Source: Streptomyces cyaneofuscatus
GTDB lineage: Bacteria > Actinomycetota > Actinomycetes > Streptomycetales > Streptomycetaceae
NCBI RefSeq assembly: GCF_000718135.1
Contig: NZ_JOEM01000036.1
Coordinates: forward strand, 5,171-69,170
Length of the DNA stretch: 64,000 nucleotides
Direction: 5' to 3'
Under the pieces are notes generated by a model. It was not told where the DNA came from, did not search any database, and saw only the letters and a list, made by a program, of their open reading frames with translations. Below, one piece after another: positions 7,917 through 17,323 of the stretch; the first letter of the stretch is position 1, and every line of letters starts with the position of its first letter. The position numbers were made by a program, and so were the translations under genes.

Positions 7917-9491
7917 GTGACGGATCTTCCTGAGGAACCCGACGTACGTGATGTCCCCGACGAGACCCCGCTGCGCTGCCTGGTCACCGGCGCCACCGGC
8001 TACATCGGCGGCAGACTGGTGCCCGCGCTCCTCGACGCCGGCCACCAGGTCCGCGCGCTGGCCCGGACGCCGCAGAAGCTGCGCGACTACCCCTGGGCGG
8101 ACCGGGTCGAGGTGGTGCGCGGCGATGTCACCGACGCCGACTCGCTGACCGAGGCGATGCGGGACGTCGACGTGGCGTACTACCTGGTGCACGCGCTGGG
8201 CTCCGGCTCGGACTTCGAGGAGACCGACCGGCAAGCCGCCCGCAACTTCGGCGAGAAGGCCCGCGCCGCCGGGGTGCGGCGGATCGTCTACCTGGGCGGG
8301 CTGACGCCCGAGGGGGTGCCGGAGAAGGAGCTGTCGCCGCACCTGCGGTCACGGGCCGAGGTGGGGCGGATCCTGCTGGACTCGCAGGTGCCGACGGCGG
8401 TGCTGCGGGCGGCGATCGTGATCGGTTCGGGGTCGGCCTCGTTCGAGATGCTGCGCTATCTGACCGAGCGGCTGCCGGTGATGGTGACCCCGAGCTGGGT
8501 CTCCACCCGGATCCAGCCCATCGCCGTACGGGATGTGATCCGGTACCTGGTGGGGAGCGCGACCCTGCCGCCCGAGGTGAACCGGACCTTCGACATCGGC
8601 GGCCCGGACATCACGACGTACCGGGAGATGATGCAGGGCTACGCCCGGGTGGCGGGGCTGCCGCGGCGGGTGATCGTGCCGGTCCCCGTGCTCACCCCGA
8701 CGCTCTCCAGCCACTGGATCGGGCTGGTCACCCCGGTCCCCCGGTCGATCGCCCGGCCGCTCGCGGAGTCACTGCGCCACGAGGTGGTCTGCCGGGAGCA
8801 CGACATCACGCGGTACGTCCCCGATCCGCCGGAGGGGCCGATCGGCTTCGACCGGGCGCTGAGCCTCGCCCTCCAGCGGATCAAGGAGGCCCGGGTGGAC
8901 ACCCGCTGGTCCTCCGCCTCACTACCGGGCGCGCCGAGCGACCCGCTGCCCACCGACCCGGACTGGGCGGGCGGCAGCCTCTACCGGGACGAGCGGGAGC
9001 TGGCCGTGCCGGTGGACCGGGCGGACCTGTGGCGGGTGATCGAGGGCATCGGCGGCGAGAACGGCTGGTACTCCTTCCCGCTCGCCTGGGCGGTGCGCGG
9101 CTGGATCGACCGGATCGTCGGCGGGGTCGGGCTGCGGCGCGGGCGGCGGGACGCGCACCGGCTGCGGGTCGGGGACTCGCTGGACTTCTGGCGGGTCGAG
9201 GAGATCGTGCCGGGCGAACTGCTGCGGCTGCGGGCGGAGATGCGGCTGCCGGGCCTGGCCTGGCTGGAACTGTCGGTGGCCACCGACGACCAGGGGCGCA
9301 CGCTCTACCGCCAGCGCGCCCTGTATCACCCGCAAGGGCTGCTCGGCCATGCGTACTGGTGGGGCGTGTCGCCCTTCCACGCGGTGGTCTTCGGCGGGAT
9401 GGCCCGCAACATCGCCGCGGCCGCCCAGGCCGCCGCCCGGGCACGGCAGCAGGGCCGCGAACCGGTGGCCGACAGTGGTACAGACAACTGA
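7917..9491 (+). CDS. SDR-family NAD(P)-binding protein with C-terminal DUF2867 domain
   Basis: 524 residues from a GTG at 7917. The N-terminal atypical SDR/NmrA-like Rossmann domain has CLVTGATGYIGGRL as dinucleotide-binding loop and VRGDVTDADSL as the next strand. Residues after about 330 match DUF2867: YRDERELAVPVDRADLWRVI and WYSFPLAWAVRGWIDRIVGGVG, ending HAVVFGGMARNIAAAAQ. This fusion is widespread in actinobacteria and usually annotated as a DUF2867 oxidoreductase or nucleoside-diphosphate-sugar epimerase. The reaction is not established. The start sits close to the -10 region, so the mRNA may be leaderless. Confidence 0.88.
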   Translation: MTDLPEEPDVRDVPDETPLRCLVTGATGYIGGRLVPALLDAGHQVRALARTPQKLRDYPWADRVEVVRGDVTDADSLTEAMRDVDVAYYLVHALGSGSDFEETDRQAARNFGEKARAAGVRRIVYLGGLTPEGVPEKELSPHLRSRAEVGRILLDSQVPTAVLRAAIVIGSGSASFEMLRYLTERLPVMVTPSWVSTRIQPIAVRDVIRYLVGSATLPPEVNRTFDIGGPDITTYREMMQGYARVAGLPRRVIVPVPVLTPTLSSHWIGLVTPVPRSIARPLAESLRHEVVCREHDITRYVPDPPEGPIGFDRALSLALQRIKEARVDTRWSSASLPGAPSDPLPTDPDWAGGSLYRDERELAVPVDRADLWRVIEGIGGENGWYSFPLAWAVRGWIDRIVGGVGLRRGRRDAHRLRVGDSLDFWRVEEIVPGELLRLRAEMRLPGLAWLELSVATDDQGRTLYRQRALYHPQGLLGHAYWWGVSPFHAVVFGGMARNIAAAAQAAARARQQGREPVADSGTDN

Positions 9492-9561
9492 CGCCCCGGC
9501 CGCTATGGTGTCCCTCCCCATGAGCGCCCCATAAGGCGCAGACCGCCGGGAGGTGCACGCG

Positions 9562-10041
9562 ATGGCACGCCGACTCCGTACCGTAGGACTGGAGTTCACC
9601 GAATCCGCGCCGATTCGTCTGGTGTTCGCCGCCGAGGTGTCCGCACCCCCGGACGTGGTCTACCGGGCCCTCGCCGAGGACGTCGCCTCCTGGCCCTCCT
9701 GGTTCACCGCCGTCACCCGGGCCACGCCCACCGACGGGGGCGCGGGCCGGGAGGTGCGGCTGCGCGGCGGGGTCCGGTTCCGCGAGACGATCGTGGCCGC
9801 CGAGCCGGGCGAGCGCTACGCCTACCGGGTCGACGAGACGAACGCGCCGGGGCTGCGGGCCCTGGTGGAGGAGTGGCGGCTCACCGCGGACGGGACCGGG
9901 ACCCGGGTGCAGTGGACCTTCGCCGCCGACGGGACGGGCCCGTTCCGCTCGGTGCTGGGGGTCGCGCGGCTGGGGATGGGCCGGTCCTTCCGGGATGCGG
10001 TGCGCCGGCTCGACGGGCGGCTGACGGCTCCGGCGGCCTGA
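9562..10041 (+). CDS. SRPBCC family protein (polyketide cyclase/dehydrase-like)
   Basis: 159 residues. The ATG at 9562 follows GGGAGGTG at 9548-9555. The protein has the SRPBCC pattern: VFAAEVSAPPDVVYRALAEDVASWPSWFTAV, REVRLRGGVRFRETIVAAEPG and the VEEWRLTADG strand, with a C-terminal helix. It is distinct from the SRPBCC gene at 5282. Probable hydrophobic-ligand binding or stress protein; specific role unknown. Confidence 0.85.
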   Translation: MARRLRTVGLEFTESAPIRLVFAAEVSAPPDVVYRALAEDVASWPSWFTAVTRATPTDGGAGREVRLRGGVRFRETIVAAEPGERYAYRVDETNAPGLRALVEEWRLTADGTGTRVQWTFAADGTGPFRSVLGVARLGMGRSFRDAVRRLDGRLTAPAA

Positions 10042-10091
10042 GCGCTGCTGCGGCCTGAGCCCTCCGGCGGCCTGGGTGCCGCTCCGGACAG

Positions 10092-11237
10092 TCAGCCGGT
10101 CAGGGTTCCGGTGGCGAGGAAGCCGTCGATCGCCGCGGTGTACGGGGCGATGTCAAGCCCCTGCTCCTCCAGCCAGGAGTCGGAGTAGTACTTGTCCAGG
10201 TAGCGGTCGCCCGGGTCGCACAGCAGCGTGACGACGCTGCCCTTCTCCCCCAGCTCCACCATCTCGGCGATCAGCTTGAAGGCGCTCCACAGCCCGGTGC
10301 CCGTGGAGCCGCCCGCCTTGCGGCCGATGGCCCGCTCCAGGGCGCGTACGGCGGCGACGCTCGCCGCGTCGGGCACCTTCATCATCCGGTCGATGGCGCC
10401 GGGCACGAAGCTCGGCTCCATACGGGGGCGGCCGATGCCCTCGATCCGGGAGCCGCAATCACTGCTCGCGTACGGGTCGTGTCGCGTCCAGCCGTCGAAG
10501 AAACAGGAGTTCTCCGGGTCGGGCACGCAGACGCGGGTGTCGTGCTGGAGGTAGTGCACATAGCGGGCGATGGTGGCCGACGTGCCGCCGGTCCCGGCGG
10601 TGGCGACGATCCAGGCGGGTTCCGGATAGCGCTCCAGCCGGAGCTGCTGGTAGATCGACTCGGCGATGTTGTTGTTGCCGCGCCAGTCGGTGGCGCGCTC
10701 CGCGTAGGTGAACTGGTCCATGTAGTGCCCGCCGCTCTCAGCGGCGAGGGACGCGGACTCCTCGTACATCTTGCGGGAGTCGTCGACGAAGTGGCACTGC
10801 CCGCCGTGGAATTCGATGAGCCGGCACTTCTCCGGGCTGGTGGTGCGCGGCATCACGGCGATGAACGGCACGCCGATCAGCTTGGCGAAGTAAGCCTCCG
10901 AGACGGCGGTCGATCCGCTGGACGCCTCGATGACCGGCTTGCCCGGCCGGATCCAGCCGTTGCAGAGCCCGTAGAGGAAGAGCGAGCGGGCGAGCCGGTG
11001 CTTGAGGCTGCCGGTGGGGTGCGTCGACTCGTCCTTGAGGTAGAGGTCGATGCCCCACTCCTCGGGCAGCGGGAAGCGCAGCAGGTGGGTGTCGGCCGAA
11101 CGGTTGGCGTCGGCCTGCACCTTGCGGACGGCCTCTTTCAGCCAGGCCCGGTACTCCGGGTCGCTGCGGTCGACGTCCACCGTCCCCATGACCGCCCCCG
11201 TGGCCCCGCGCTCCTGTCCCAGCTCATGGGTGTCCAT
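10092..11237 (-). CDS. PLP-dependent cysteine synthase-family enzyme, Cds1-like (L-cysteine desulfhydrase candidate)
   Basis: 381 residues of fold-type II PLP enzyme. HPTGSLKHR carries the Schiff-base lysine, [17 protein letters not shown] is the substrate/phosphate loop, and [14 protein letters not shown] is the glycine-rich PLP phosphate loop. Length and motifs ([32 protein letters not shown]) match the actinobacterial group that includes mycobacterial Cds1. That enzyme releases sulfide, ammonia and pyruvate from cysteine. Assignment to Cds1 rather than a true cysteine synthase rests on memory of the family. The ATG at 11237 is preceded by AGGAG. Confidence 0.82.
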   Translation of the reverse strand: MDTHELGQERGATGAVMGTVDVDRSDPEYRAWLKEAVRKVQADANRSADTHLLRFPLPEEWGIDLYLKDESTHPTGSLKHRLARSLFLYGLCNGWIRPGKPVIEASSGSTAVSEAYFAKLIGVPFIAVMPRTTSPEKCRLIEFHGGQCHFVDDSRKMYEESASLAAESGGHYMDQFTYAERATDWRGNNNIAESIYQQLRLERYPEPAWIVATAGTGGTSATIARYVHYLQHDTRVCVPDPENSCFFDGWTRHDPYASSDCGSRIEGIGRPRMEPSFVPGAIDRMMKVPDAASVAAVRALERAIGRKAGGSTGTGLWSAFKLIAEMVELGEKGSVVTLLCDPGDRYLDKYYSDSWLEEQGLDIAPYTAAIDGFLATGTLTG

Positions 11238-11465
11238 CGCCGTGCTCCTGTTCGTGCGTTGTTCGCCGCTGTTCGTCCGCCCGGTACTCCTGCCTCCACG
11301 ATAGGCCCCCGACCTGCGCAAACGTTGACTTTGATGGTCCATAGCCCTGCCTTTGGGCAGGCCTTTCGGGGGCAGTTGGGGCGGGCGGTGCGAGGAGCGC
11401 GCGGCGGGCTCCCGTGCCCTCTGGCGGCCGGGCGCGCGGCCGGGCACACTGCAACAGGAGAAGTG

Positions 11466-11807
11466 GTGACGAAGGGGGGCGAAGCCGCGATGGCGGACGC
11501 CGAGTTCAGTGCGTCGGGGGTCAGGATCGAGCGGTTCACCCGGTCGCTGACCAGGGCCGGTCAGGTGGTCGTCAAGGACGGCCGGCTGTCCTTGCTGATG
11601 AGCAACGGGCGGGAGATCGACAGCGCCCCGGTGGGCACGGTGAGTGCGGGGAAACGGTGGTTCTTCGCGGCGGATTCGGCCATCGCCCGGGTGAACGGCG
11701 TGCGCTACCGGTTGACGATGGGGCAGCGCAACCGCAGACGCGACGGAGCGGCCCCGCTGCGCCGCTTCCTGGAGGCGCTGCGCAGCGCGGGCGGCCGCAG
11801 GGGCTGA
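11466..11807 (+). CDS. Small conserved hypothetical protein (beta-rich, basic C-terminus)
   Basis: 113 residues from a GTG at 11466, preceded by AGGAG at 11456-11460. An ATG at 11490 would give [10 protein letters not shown] and is an equally reasonable start. The body is short beta strands ([42 protein letters not shown]) and ends in a basic helix ([15 protein letters not shown]). It is divergent from the Cds1-like gene. No family function known. Confidence 0.7.
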   Translation: MTKGGEAAMADAEFSASGVRIERFTRSLTRAGQVVVKDGRLSLLMSNGREIDSAPVGTVSAGKRWFFAADSAIARVNGVRYRLTMGQRNRRRDGAAPLRRFLEALRSAGGRRG

Positions 11808-12062
11808 GCCCCGGGCCCCGGTTCCTCGGGCGCCGTACGCGGCTCCGCGAGTTGCGGAGCTGCTCGGGCTGGGCCACGCTGGACCCACGTCACTGAAGGT
11901 GCACCCTCGGTGACAGAGCGATTCGCTCCCACGGGACACCGCGGGACCGGATCGTGCGACATGAGAGACACGACAAGAGCAGAGCGGATTCGGCAGTCAG
12001 TCGTCCCGCCGGCTCCGTTCGTCCGTCTTCTTCTTCCGGACCTATTTCGGGGAGTCGCAGCC

Positions 12063-12581
12063 GTGATCAGCGAGCCAAGCAGGCACTGCACGGTGGAGCT
12101 CCAAGCCCTGCCGTCGCGGATCGGTCAGGTCCGCAGAATCATCTCGGCCCAACTGCGCTACTGGCATCTCGATCCCCTGATCGACCAGGCAGCCCTGGGC
12201 GTCACCGAACTCCTGACCAATGTCCACCGGCACGCACAGCCGGACAAGTCATGCACCGTCGACATCGAGCTGCTGCTCGACCGGTTGACGGTCTCCGTCC
12301 ACGACCATGACCCCCGTGTCCCCACGGTGAACGAGGCGGATTCCTTCGCCACCTCGGGACGGGGTCTGGCCCTGATCGCCGCGGTCAGCGAGAGCTGGGG
12401 CGTACGGCCGAGCGGCGCGGCCGGAAAGGCCGTCTGGTTCACCTTGCCGGCGGTCTGCGCCACCTCGACCCTGCCGCCGCTCGCGGTCTACGGGTCGATC
12501 ACCGACGGGCCGTTCGGGTCCGTCCCCATCAGCCCCGAGGCCGTCGCGGCGGCCCCGGCCCGGTCGGCCGTGGTCGGCTGA
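12063..12581 (+). CDS. RsbW-like ATP-binding regulator (HATPase_c)
   Basis: 172 residues from a GTG at 12063 with GGGGAG upstream. It is a stand-alone GHKL ATPase domain: N-box ALGVTELLTNVHRHAQ, G1-like VSVHDHDPRVP and G2 ATSGRGLALIAAVSESWGV. Such short proteins in Streptomyces are anti-sigma-factor or serine kinases of the RsbW/SpoIIAB group that act on anti-sigma antagonists. No partner STAS gene is adjacent. The C-terminal 40 residues are Pro/Ala-rich. Confidence 0.88.
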   Translation: MISEPSRHCTVELQALPSRIGQVRRIISAQLRYWHLDPLIDQAALGVTELLTNVHRHAQPDKSCTVDIELLLDRLTVSVHDHDPRVPTVNEADSFATSGRGLALIAAVSESWGVRPSGAAGKAVWFTLPAVCATSTLPPLAVYGSITDGPFGSVPISPEAVAAAPARSAVVG

Positions 12582-12595
12582 GGTGAAGTACCTGG

Positions 12596-12634
12596 GTGCG
12601 GCGGTGCGGTGAGCGTGATGCCGCACCGCCGCAC
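12596..12634. terminator. Bidirectional inverted-repeat terminator
   Basis: A perfect 14-bp stem (GTGCGGCGGTGCGG / CCGCACCGCCGCAC) with an 11-nt loop sits between the convergent ends of the RsbW-like and ROK genes. Three CTTCCGG repeats follow directly. Confidence 0.75.
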
Positions 12635-12660
12635 TTGGCTTCCGGCTTCCGGCTTCCGGC

Positions 12661-13875
12661 TCAGGCGAGTACCGCGAGCGGGTCGTCCAGGACCGGCTGC
12701 CAGGCCAGTTCGGCCGCGCCGACCAGGCTGTTGTGGGTCAGGGTGCAGGGCAGGATCGGCACGCTGCCGCTGCGACCCCAGAGACTCCGGTCGGCGACCA
12801 CGGCCCGCAGCCGCTCCGGGTCCGCCTCCAGCAGGTCGCGGTGGAGCCCGCCGAGGATGATCCGGTCCGGGTTGAGGATGTTGACGAGCCCGGCGAGGCC
12901 CAGGCCCAGACGGTCGATCAGCGCCTCGGCGGCGTTACGTACGTCGGCGTCCTCGTACTCCGTACGCAGCAGGTCCCCGGCCTGCTTGAGGAGCGACTCC
13001 TCCGGGCCCGGGTCGCGGCGCGCGGTGGTGAGGAAGGCGAGCGGGTCGGTCTCCACGTCGAGGCAGCCGCGGCCGCCGCAGTGACAGGGCCGCCCCTCGG
13101 GGTTCACGGTGAGGTGGCCCACCTCCAGCGCGAGCCCTGAACTCCCGCTGTGCAGGCGGCCGTCGAGCACCAGGGCCCCGCCGACGCCCCGGTGGCCGGT
13201 GGCGACGCAGAGGAGGTGCTGGGCGCCGCGTCCGGCGCCGTGCCGGTGCTCGGCCAGCGCGGTGAGGTTGACGTCGTTGCCGGTGAAGGCGGGTCCGGTG
13301 ATGCCCGCGTCCCGGACACAGGCGGCGAAGATGTCGCGGACCGGCGAGCCCGCGGGCCAGGCGAGGTGCAGCGGGTTGAGCGCGGTGCCCTCGGGTTCGG
13401 CGACCGCCGACGGCACGGCGAGCCCGGCACCGACGCAGCGCAGCCCGGTCTCCCGCAGCAGCTGCGACCCCGCGGCCACGACCTCGCCGAGCACCTGCGC
13501 GGGGTCGGCCATCACCGCGACGCAGCCCGGCGATGTGGCGACGATCCGGCCGCCGAGCCCCACAAGTGCGGCCCGGAAGCCGTCGGCGTGGACCTGGGCG
13601 GCGAGGACGACGGGCCCGTCCTCCAGGACGGAGAGCCGGTGCGAGGGGCGGCCCTGCGAACCGGCCGCGGAACCGGGGCTGGAGTCGACCCGGATCAGCC
13701 CGAGCGCCTCCAGCTCCGCGGCGACCGCCCCGGCGGTGGCCCGGGTGACGCCGAGCTCGGAGGTGAGGACGGCGCGCGTGGGGGCGCGCCCGGTGTGGAC
13801 CAGTTCCAGTGCGGGCCCGAGCGCACTGCGGCCCCTCTCCAACTTCGTCCGGGTGGTGGTCGCCTTGCCGTTCAT
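12661..13875 (-). CDS. ROK-family transcriptional regulator
   Basis: 404 residues. The N-terminal winged helix-turn-helix (about residues 20-75: HTGRAPTRAVLTSELGVTRATAGAVAAELEALGL) precedes a ROK sugar-binding domain. The zinc-binding CHCGGRGCLDVE signature is near residue 260. Start ATG 13875 has GGGAG upstream. It is divergent from an MFS transporter gene, with a likely operator between them. This arrangement resembles the Streptomyces RokL6 regulator with its neighbouring MFS gene, which responds to glucosamine metabolism. I cannot confirm orthology from this window. Confidence 0.9.
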   Translation of the reverse strand: MNGKATTTRTKLERGRSALGPALELVHTGRAPTRAVLTSELGVTRATAGAVAAELEALGLIRVDSSPGSAAGSQGRPSHRLSVLEDGPVVLAAQVHADGFRAALVGLGGRIVATSPGCVAVMADPAQVLGEVVAAGSQLLRETGLRCVGAGLAVPSAVAEPEGTALNPLHLAWPAGSPVRDIFAACVRDAGITGPAFTGNDVNLTALAEHRHGAGRGAQHLLCVATGHRGVGGALVLDGRLHSGSSGLALEVGHLTVNPEGRPCHCGGRGCLDVETDPLAFLTTARRDPGPEESLLKQAGDLLRTEYEDADVRNAAEALIDRLGLGLAGLVNILNPDRIILGGLHRDLLEADPERLRAVVADRSLWGRSGSVPILPCTLTHNSLVGAAELAWQPVLDDPLAVLA

Positions 13876-13983
13876 GAGGGCGAGTCTCCCATGATCCGGA
13901 GGTGTCACGGACGCCGAGGGAGCCCGCCGGGACGGGGAGAACCCGCCCCCGTCAGCCATGTTGCGCCCGCCCTCCACCCACCC

Positions 13984-14016
13984 CTATGCTGAGTTTGTGC
14001 CGCAACTAAACAAACT
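13984..14016. promoter_or_regulatory. Promoter and ROK-type operator overlapping the MFS start codon
   Basis: TATGCT at 13984-13989 fits a -10 hexamer seven bases before the GTG at 13997. AGTTTG (13992-13997) and CAAACT (14011-14016) form an inverted repeat with a 13-bp spacer, close to the AGTTT/AAACT half-sites known for ROK regulators. The operator covers the predicted transcription and translation start, so the MFS mRNA may be leaderless and blocked directly by the ROK protein. Confidence 0.6.
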
Positions 14017-15229
14017 GCGGACGGCCCTACCGGGGGGACCTGGCGGAGACACCGCCCCACCCTCGCCGGCCCGCCTCCGTACCGCGCTGACCGTGTTCTT
14101 CGCCCTCGATGGCTTCCTCTTCGCCGGCTGGGTGGTCCGTATCCCGGCCATCAAGCAGCAGACGGGCGCCTCCGCCTCCACCCTCGGCCTCGCCCTGCTC
14201 GGCGTCTCCGCGGGCGCCGTGATCACCATGATGCTCACCGGCCGGCTCTGCCGCCGCTACGGCAGCCACGCCGTGACCGTGGCCTGCGGGGTGCTGCTCC
14301 CGCTGAGCATCGCCCTGCCCGCGCAGACCCATTCGGCGCTCTCGCTCGGCCTGGTCCTGCTGGTCTTCGGAGCGGCGTACGGCGGGATGAACGTGGCGAT
14401 GAACAGCGCCGCCGTCGACCTGGTCGCCGAACTCCGCCGGCCGGTGATGCCGAGCTTCCACGCCGCGTTCAGCCTCGGCGGCATGGTCGGTGCCGGACTC
14501 GGCGGGCTGGTCGCGGGCGGCCTCTCCGCCTCGACGCACCTGTTCCTGCTGGCCGGCGTCGGCCTGCTCGTCACGGCGTTCGCGGGGCCCGCGCTGCTGC
14601 GCAACCGCCCGGCCCGCACGGCGCCCGAAGCGCACACGCCCCAGAGCCAGTCCCAGCGGCAGCCCCAGCGGAAACTCGACCCGCGGGCCCGCCGGATCGT
14701 CGTGCTGTTCGGCGTGATCGCCCTCTGCACGGCGTACGGGGAAGGCGCGCTCGCCGACTGGGGCGCACTCCACCTGGAGCAGGACCTCGACGCCCATCCG
14801 GGCCTCGCCGCCGCCGGGTACGCGCTGTTCGCCCTGACGATGACCATCGGCAGGCTCACCGGGACGCTGCTGCTGGAACGGCTCGGCCAGACCCGCACCC
14901 TGGTCCTCGGCGGTGCGGTCGCCGCGGCCGGGATGCTGCTGGGCGCACTGGCGCCGACCGCCTGGCTCGCGCTGGCCGGGTTCGCGGTCACCGGCCTGGG
15001 GCTGGCCAACATCTTCCCGGTCGCCGTGGGCCGGGCCGGCGAACTGGCCGGACCGAGCGGGGTGGCCGCCGCCTCGACGCTGGGCTACGGCGGCATGCTG
15101 CTGGGCCCGCCCGCGATCGGCTTCCTGGCCGACTGGTTCTCGCTGCCGATCGCCCTGACGACCGTGGCCCTGCTGGCCGCGGCGGCTGCCGCCCTGGGGT
15201 ACGGGGCCCGCAACGCGACGCACGCCTGA
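13997..15229 (+). CDS. MFS transporter, probable sugar or sugar-derivative exporter
   Basis: About 410 residues with twelve predicted membrane helices. Conserved MFS features include RIPAIKQQTGAS after helix 1, a GRLCRRYGS loop between helices 2 and 3, and DWGALHLEQDLDAHPG before helix 7. The GTG at 13997 is preferred. An in-frame ATG at 13958 would start upstream of the -10 element. It is divergent from the ROK regulator, which probably represses it. The MFS subgroup (FucP/YbjJ-like) often moves sugars or amino sugars; the substrate here is inferred from context only. Confidence 0.88.
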   Translation: MPQLNKLRTALPGGPGGDTAPPSPARLRTALTVFFALDGFLFAGWVVRIPAIKQQTGASASTLGLALLGVSAGAVITMMLTGRLCRRYGSHAVTVACGVLLPLSIALPAQTHSALSLGLVLLVFGAAYGGMNVAMNSAAVDLVAELRRPVMPSFHAAFSLGGMVGAGLGGLVAGGLSASTHLFLLAGVGLLVTAFAGPALLRNRPARTAPEAHTPQSQSQRQPQRKLDPRARRIVVLFGVIALCTAYGEGALADWGALHLEQDLDAHPGLAAAGYALFALTMTIGRLTGTLLLERLGQTRTLVLGGAVAAAGMLLGALAPTAWLALAGFAVTGLGLANIFPVAVGRAGELAGPSGVAAASTLGYGGMLLGPPAIGFLADWFSLPIALTTVALLAAAAAALGYGARNATHA

Positions 15230-15313
15230 GCGGGCCGACCCACCCGGGCCGTCCGCGCACCCCCGGGCCGCCTCCACCCTCAGGCCGCCCGCACCCCCTG
15301 GCACAATCCGGCC

Positions 15314-16096
15314 ATGGAGATCACCGAGTACATCGCATCCCTGTCCGAGGAAGGGCGGCTCCTCGCGGCGGCCGCCGAACAGGCGGGCCCCGGGGCCTCG
15401 GTCCCGACCTGTCCCGGCTGGCAGATACGCCACCTGCTGCGCCACACCGGCATGGTGCACCGCTGGGCGGCAGAGCTCATCACCGAGGGCCACACCACAC
15501 CCCAGCCCGACGGCGGAGAGCCGGACCTCGACGGCGAGGAACTCCTCGACTGGTTCCGGGCGGGCCACCGCCATCTGGTCCGGTCACTGAAGGCCGCCCC
15601 CGCCGACCTGAACTGCTGGACCTTCATGCCCGCCCCCTCCCCGCTCGCGTTCTGGTCCCGCCGCCAGCTGCACGAGACGACCGTGCACCGGGTGGACGCG
15701 GAGTCGGCGCTCGGCGGACCGCTGACGTCGGTCGACGCCGACCGGGCGGCCGACGGCATCGACGAACTCCTGGCCGGCTTCCACGCCCGCCCCAAGAGCC
15801 GGGTGCGCTCCTCGGTCCCGCGCACGCTGCGGGTGCGGGCCGTGGACACGGACGCGGTGTGGACCGTACGGATCTCGGACGAGCCGCCGCAGACCGTACG
15901 TACGCCCGCCGGGGCGGGGGCCGGGTCGGCCGGCAACCAGGACGGCGGCGACGACCGCGTGGACTGCGAGCTGAGCGGGACGGCGGAGGGGCTCTACCTC
16001 ACGCTCTGGAACCGCCTGCCGCTCGCCGCCGTGACTCTGCGCGGCGACCGCTCGGTGGCGAGGCTCTGGACGGACAACTCCGCGGTCACCTGGTGA
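15314..16096 (+). CDS. Maleylpyruvate isomerase family, mycothiol-dependent enzyme
   Basis: 260 residues. The N-terminal DinB/MDMPI fold has VPTCPGWQIRHLLRHTGMVHRWAAELI, which carries the metal-site His residues, and SRRQLHETTVHRVDAE supplies a further His. The C-terminal MDMPI-C domain (VDCELSGTAEGLYLTLWNRLPL) follows. These metal enzymes use mycothiol for isomerisation, transfer or detoxification reactions. The ATG at 15314 is the natural start. No aromatic catabolic genes adjoin, so the substrate is unknown. Confidence 0.9.
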   Translation: MEITEYIASLSEEGRLLAAAAEQAGPGASVPTCPGWQIRHLLRHTGMVHRWAAELITEGHTTPQPDGGEPDLDGEELLDWFRAGHRHLVRSLKAAPADLNCWTFMPAPSPLAFWSRRQLHETTVHRVDAESALGGPLTSVDADRAADGIDELLAGFHARPKSRVRSSVPRTLRVRAVDTDAVWTVRISDEPPQTVRTPAGAGAGSAGNQDGGDDRVDCELSGTAEGLYLTLWNRLPLAAVTLRGDRSVARLWTDNSAVTW

Positions 16097-16225
16097 ACTC
16101 GGGCGGCGGACGCGGAGCTTGTGGTGCGGGGGCCGACGCGGGGGCCGGGCGTGGGGGCTGAGTGCGGTTGCCGGACGCGGGCCGCACGCTTGCCGGGAGC
16201 GCGACGGGCCTGTGACACTGCGGCC

Positions 16226-16540
16226 ATGGGGGAACGGCGGACGCAGGCGGAGCGGGACGCGATGACGGTCGAGATCGGCTATGCGCTGGTCAGCTCCGCC
16301 GTACTGGCCGCCCTCACCTTCGCGGCGGCCTCAGCACCCGCCCTCCTCCTCTTCGACCTCGGCCGCACAGCGCGGACGGTGGTCCTCGGCCTCGCCACCG
16401 CGGCCGCCGTACTGGCCTTCGTCGCGAGGGTCGTCCATGTCCTGTGGCGCTTTCCGCGGCGGGAGGGCCGCCGCCTGGACGGCCCGGCCCCAGCCCCGGA
16501 CAGGGCGGGCCGCTCCGGCTCCGCCGACTCCGCAACGTAG
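16226..16540 (+). CDS. Small membrane protein, DUF6332-like
   Basis: 104 residues with two membrane helices (YALVSSAVLAALTFAAASAPALL and ARTVVLGLATAAAVLAFVARVVHVL). It has a charged N-terminus (MGERRTQAERDAMTVE) and a disordered Pro/Arg tail. The N-terminal motif matches a small Streptomyces membrane family that I recall as DUF6332. Function unknown. Confidence 0.75.
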   Translation: MGERRTQAERDAMTVEIGYALVSSAVLAALTFAAASAPALLLFDLGRTARTVVLGLATAAAVLAFVARVVHVLWRFPRREGRRLDGPAPAPDRAGRSGSADSAT

Positions 16541-16561
16541 AGGGGGCGGGCGTCCCGCGAT

Positions 16562-17281
16562 TCAGCCTGCGGCCGGGCTCCCGCGCAGACCGACCGAGCG
16601 GGCGAGCTCCCCCGCCGCCTGCCGGAAGAGCTGCTCGCGCGCCTCGACCATCCGGTTGAACTGGCCGAATATCTCGAACGAGATCAGGCCGAAGAGCTGG
16701 GCCCAGGCGGCCACGAGGGCCGGGGCGACGGCAGGCGGCAGGTCCGGGGCGATGTCGGCGGCGATCCGCTCGGCCTCGGCGCGCAGCTCCGCCGCGAGTG
16801 GCGGCACCGCCAGCCCGTCCTCCCGGAACGCGTCGCGGATGAGACCGATGAGGACCATGCCGACCCGGGAGGCGGGGCCCACCGTGTCCATGGGGGCGCT
16901 GTAGCCGGGGACGGGTGAGCCGTAGATCAGGGCGTACTCGTGGGGGTGAGCGAGCGCCCACTCCCGTACGGCACCGGCCACGGCGACCCAGCGGTCGGCG
17001 TACGGGGCGGGGCGCGGGCGGGCCCGGTCGGCGGTGGCGCGGGCGGTCTCCGCGGCCTCACCGACGGCGTCGTACGCGTCGACGATCAGCGCGGTGAGGA
17101 GGTCGTCGCGGCTGGGGAAGTAGCGATAGAGCGCCGAGGAGGCCATACCCAGCTCGCGGGCGACGGCGCGCAGGGAGAGCTTGGCCGCGCCCTCCGCCGC
17201 CAGCTGTTTCCTGGCCTCGTCCTTGATGGCGGCGGTCACTTCGATGCGGGCGCGCTCCCTGGCCCCTCGGATGGTGCTCAT
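16562..17281 (-). CDS. TetR-family transcriptional regulator
   Basis: 239 residues. The N-terminal TetR helix-turn-helix is at about residues 10-60 (AIKDEARKQLAAEGAAKLSLR, then MASSALYRYFPSRDDLLTALI). A WHG-type C-terminal ligand domain follows (ADRWVAVAGAVREWALAHPHEYALIYGSPVPGY). Divergent from the deazaflavin nitroreductase gene. Inverted repeats of GAGAGC/GCTCTC between the two genes are its likely operators, giving both autoregulation and control of the nitroreductase gene. Confidence 0.92.
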   Translation of the reverse strand: MSTIRGARERARIEVTAAIKDEARKQLAAEGAAKLSLRAVARELGMASSALYRYFPSRDDLLTALIVDAYDAVGEAAETARATADRARPRPAPYADRWVAVAGAVREWALAHPHEYALIYGSPVPGYSAPMDTVGPASRVGMVLIGLIRDAFREDGLAVPPLAAELRAEAERIAADIAPDLPPAVAPALVAAWAQLFGLISFEIFGQFNRMVEAREQLFRQAAGELARSVGLRGSPAAG

Positions 17282-17323
17282 GGCCGTCAGTCTGCCACGC
17301 GTTCAGAGCACCGAACAACAACG

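Noticed and set aside
5949..8342. Long minus-strand open frame opposite the membrane protein and SDR genes
   Set aside because: Low-complexity Arg/Ser/Pro translation and opposite two well-supported genes.
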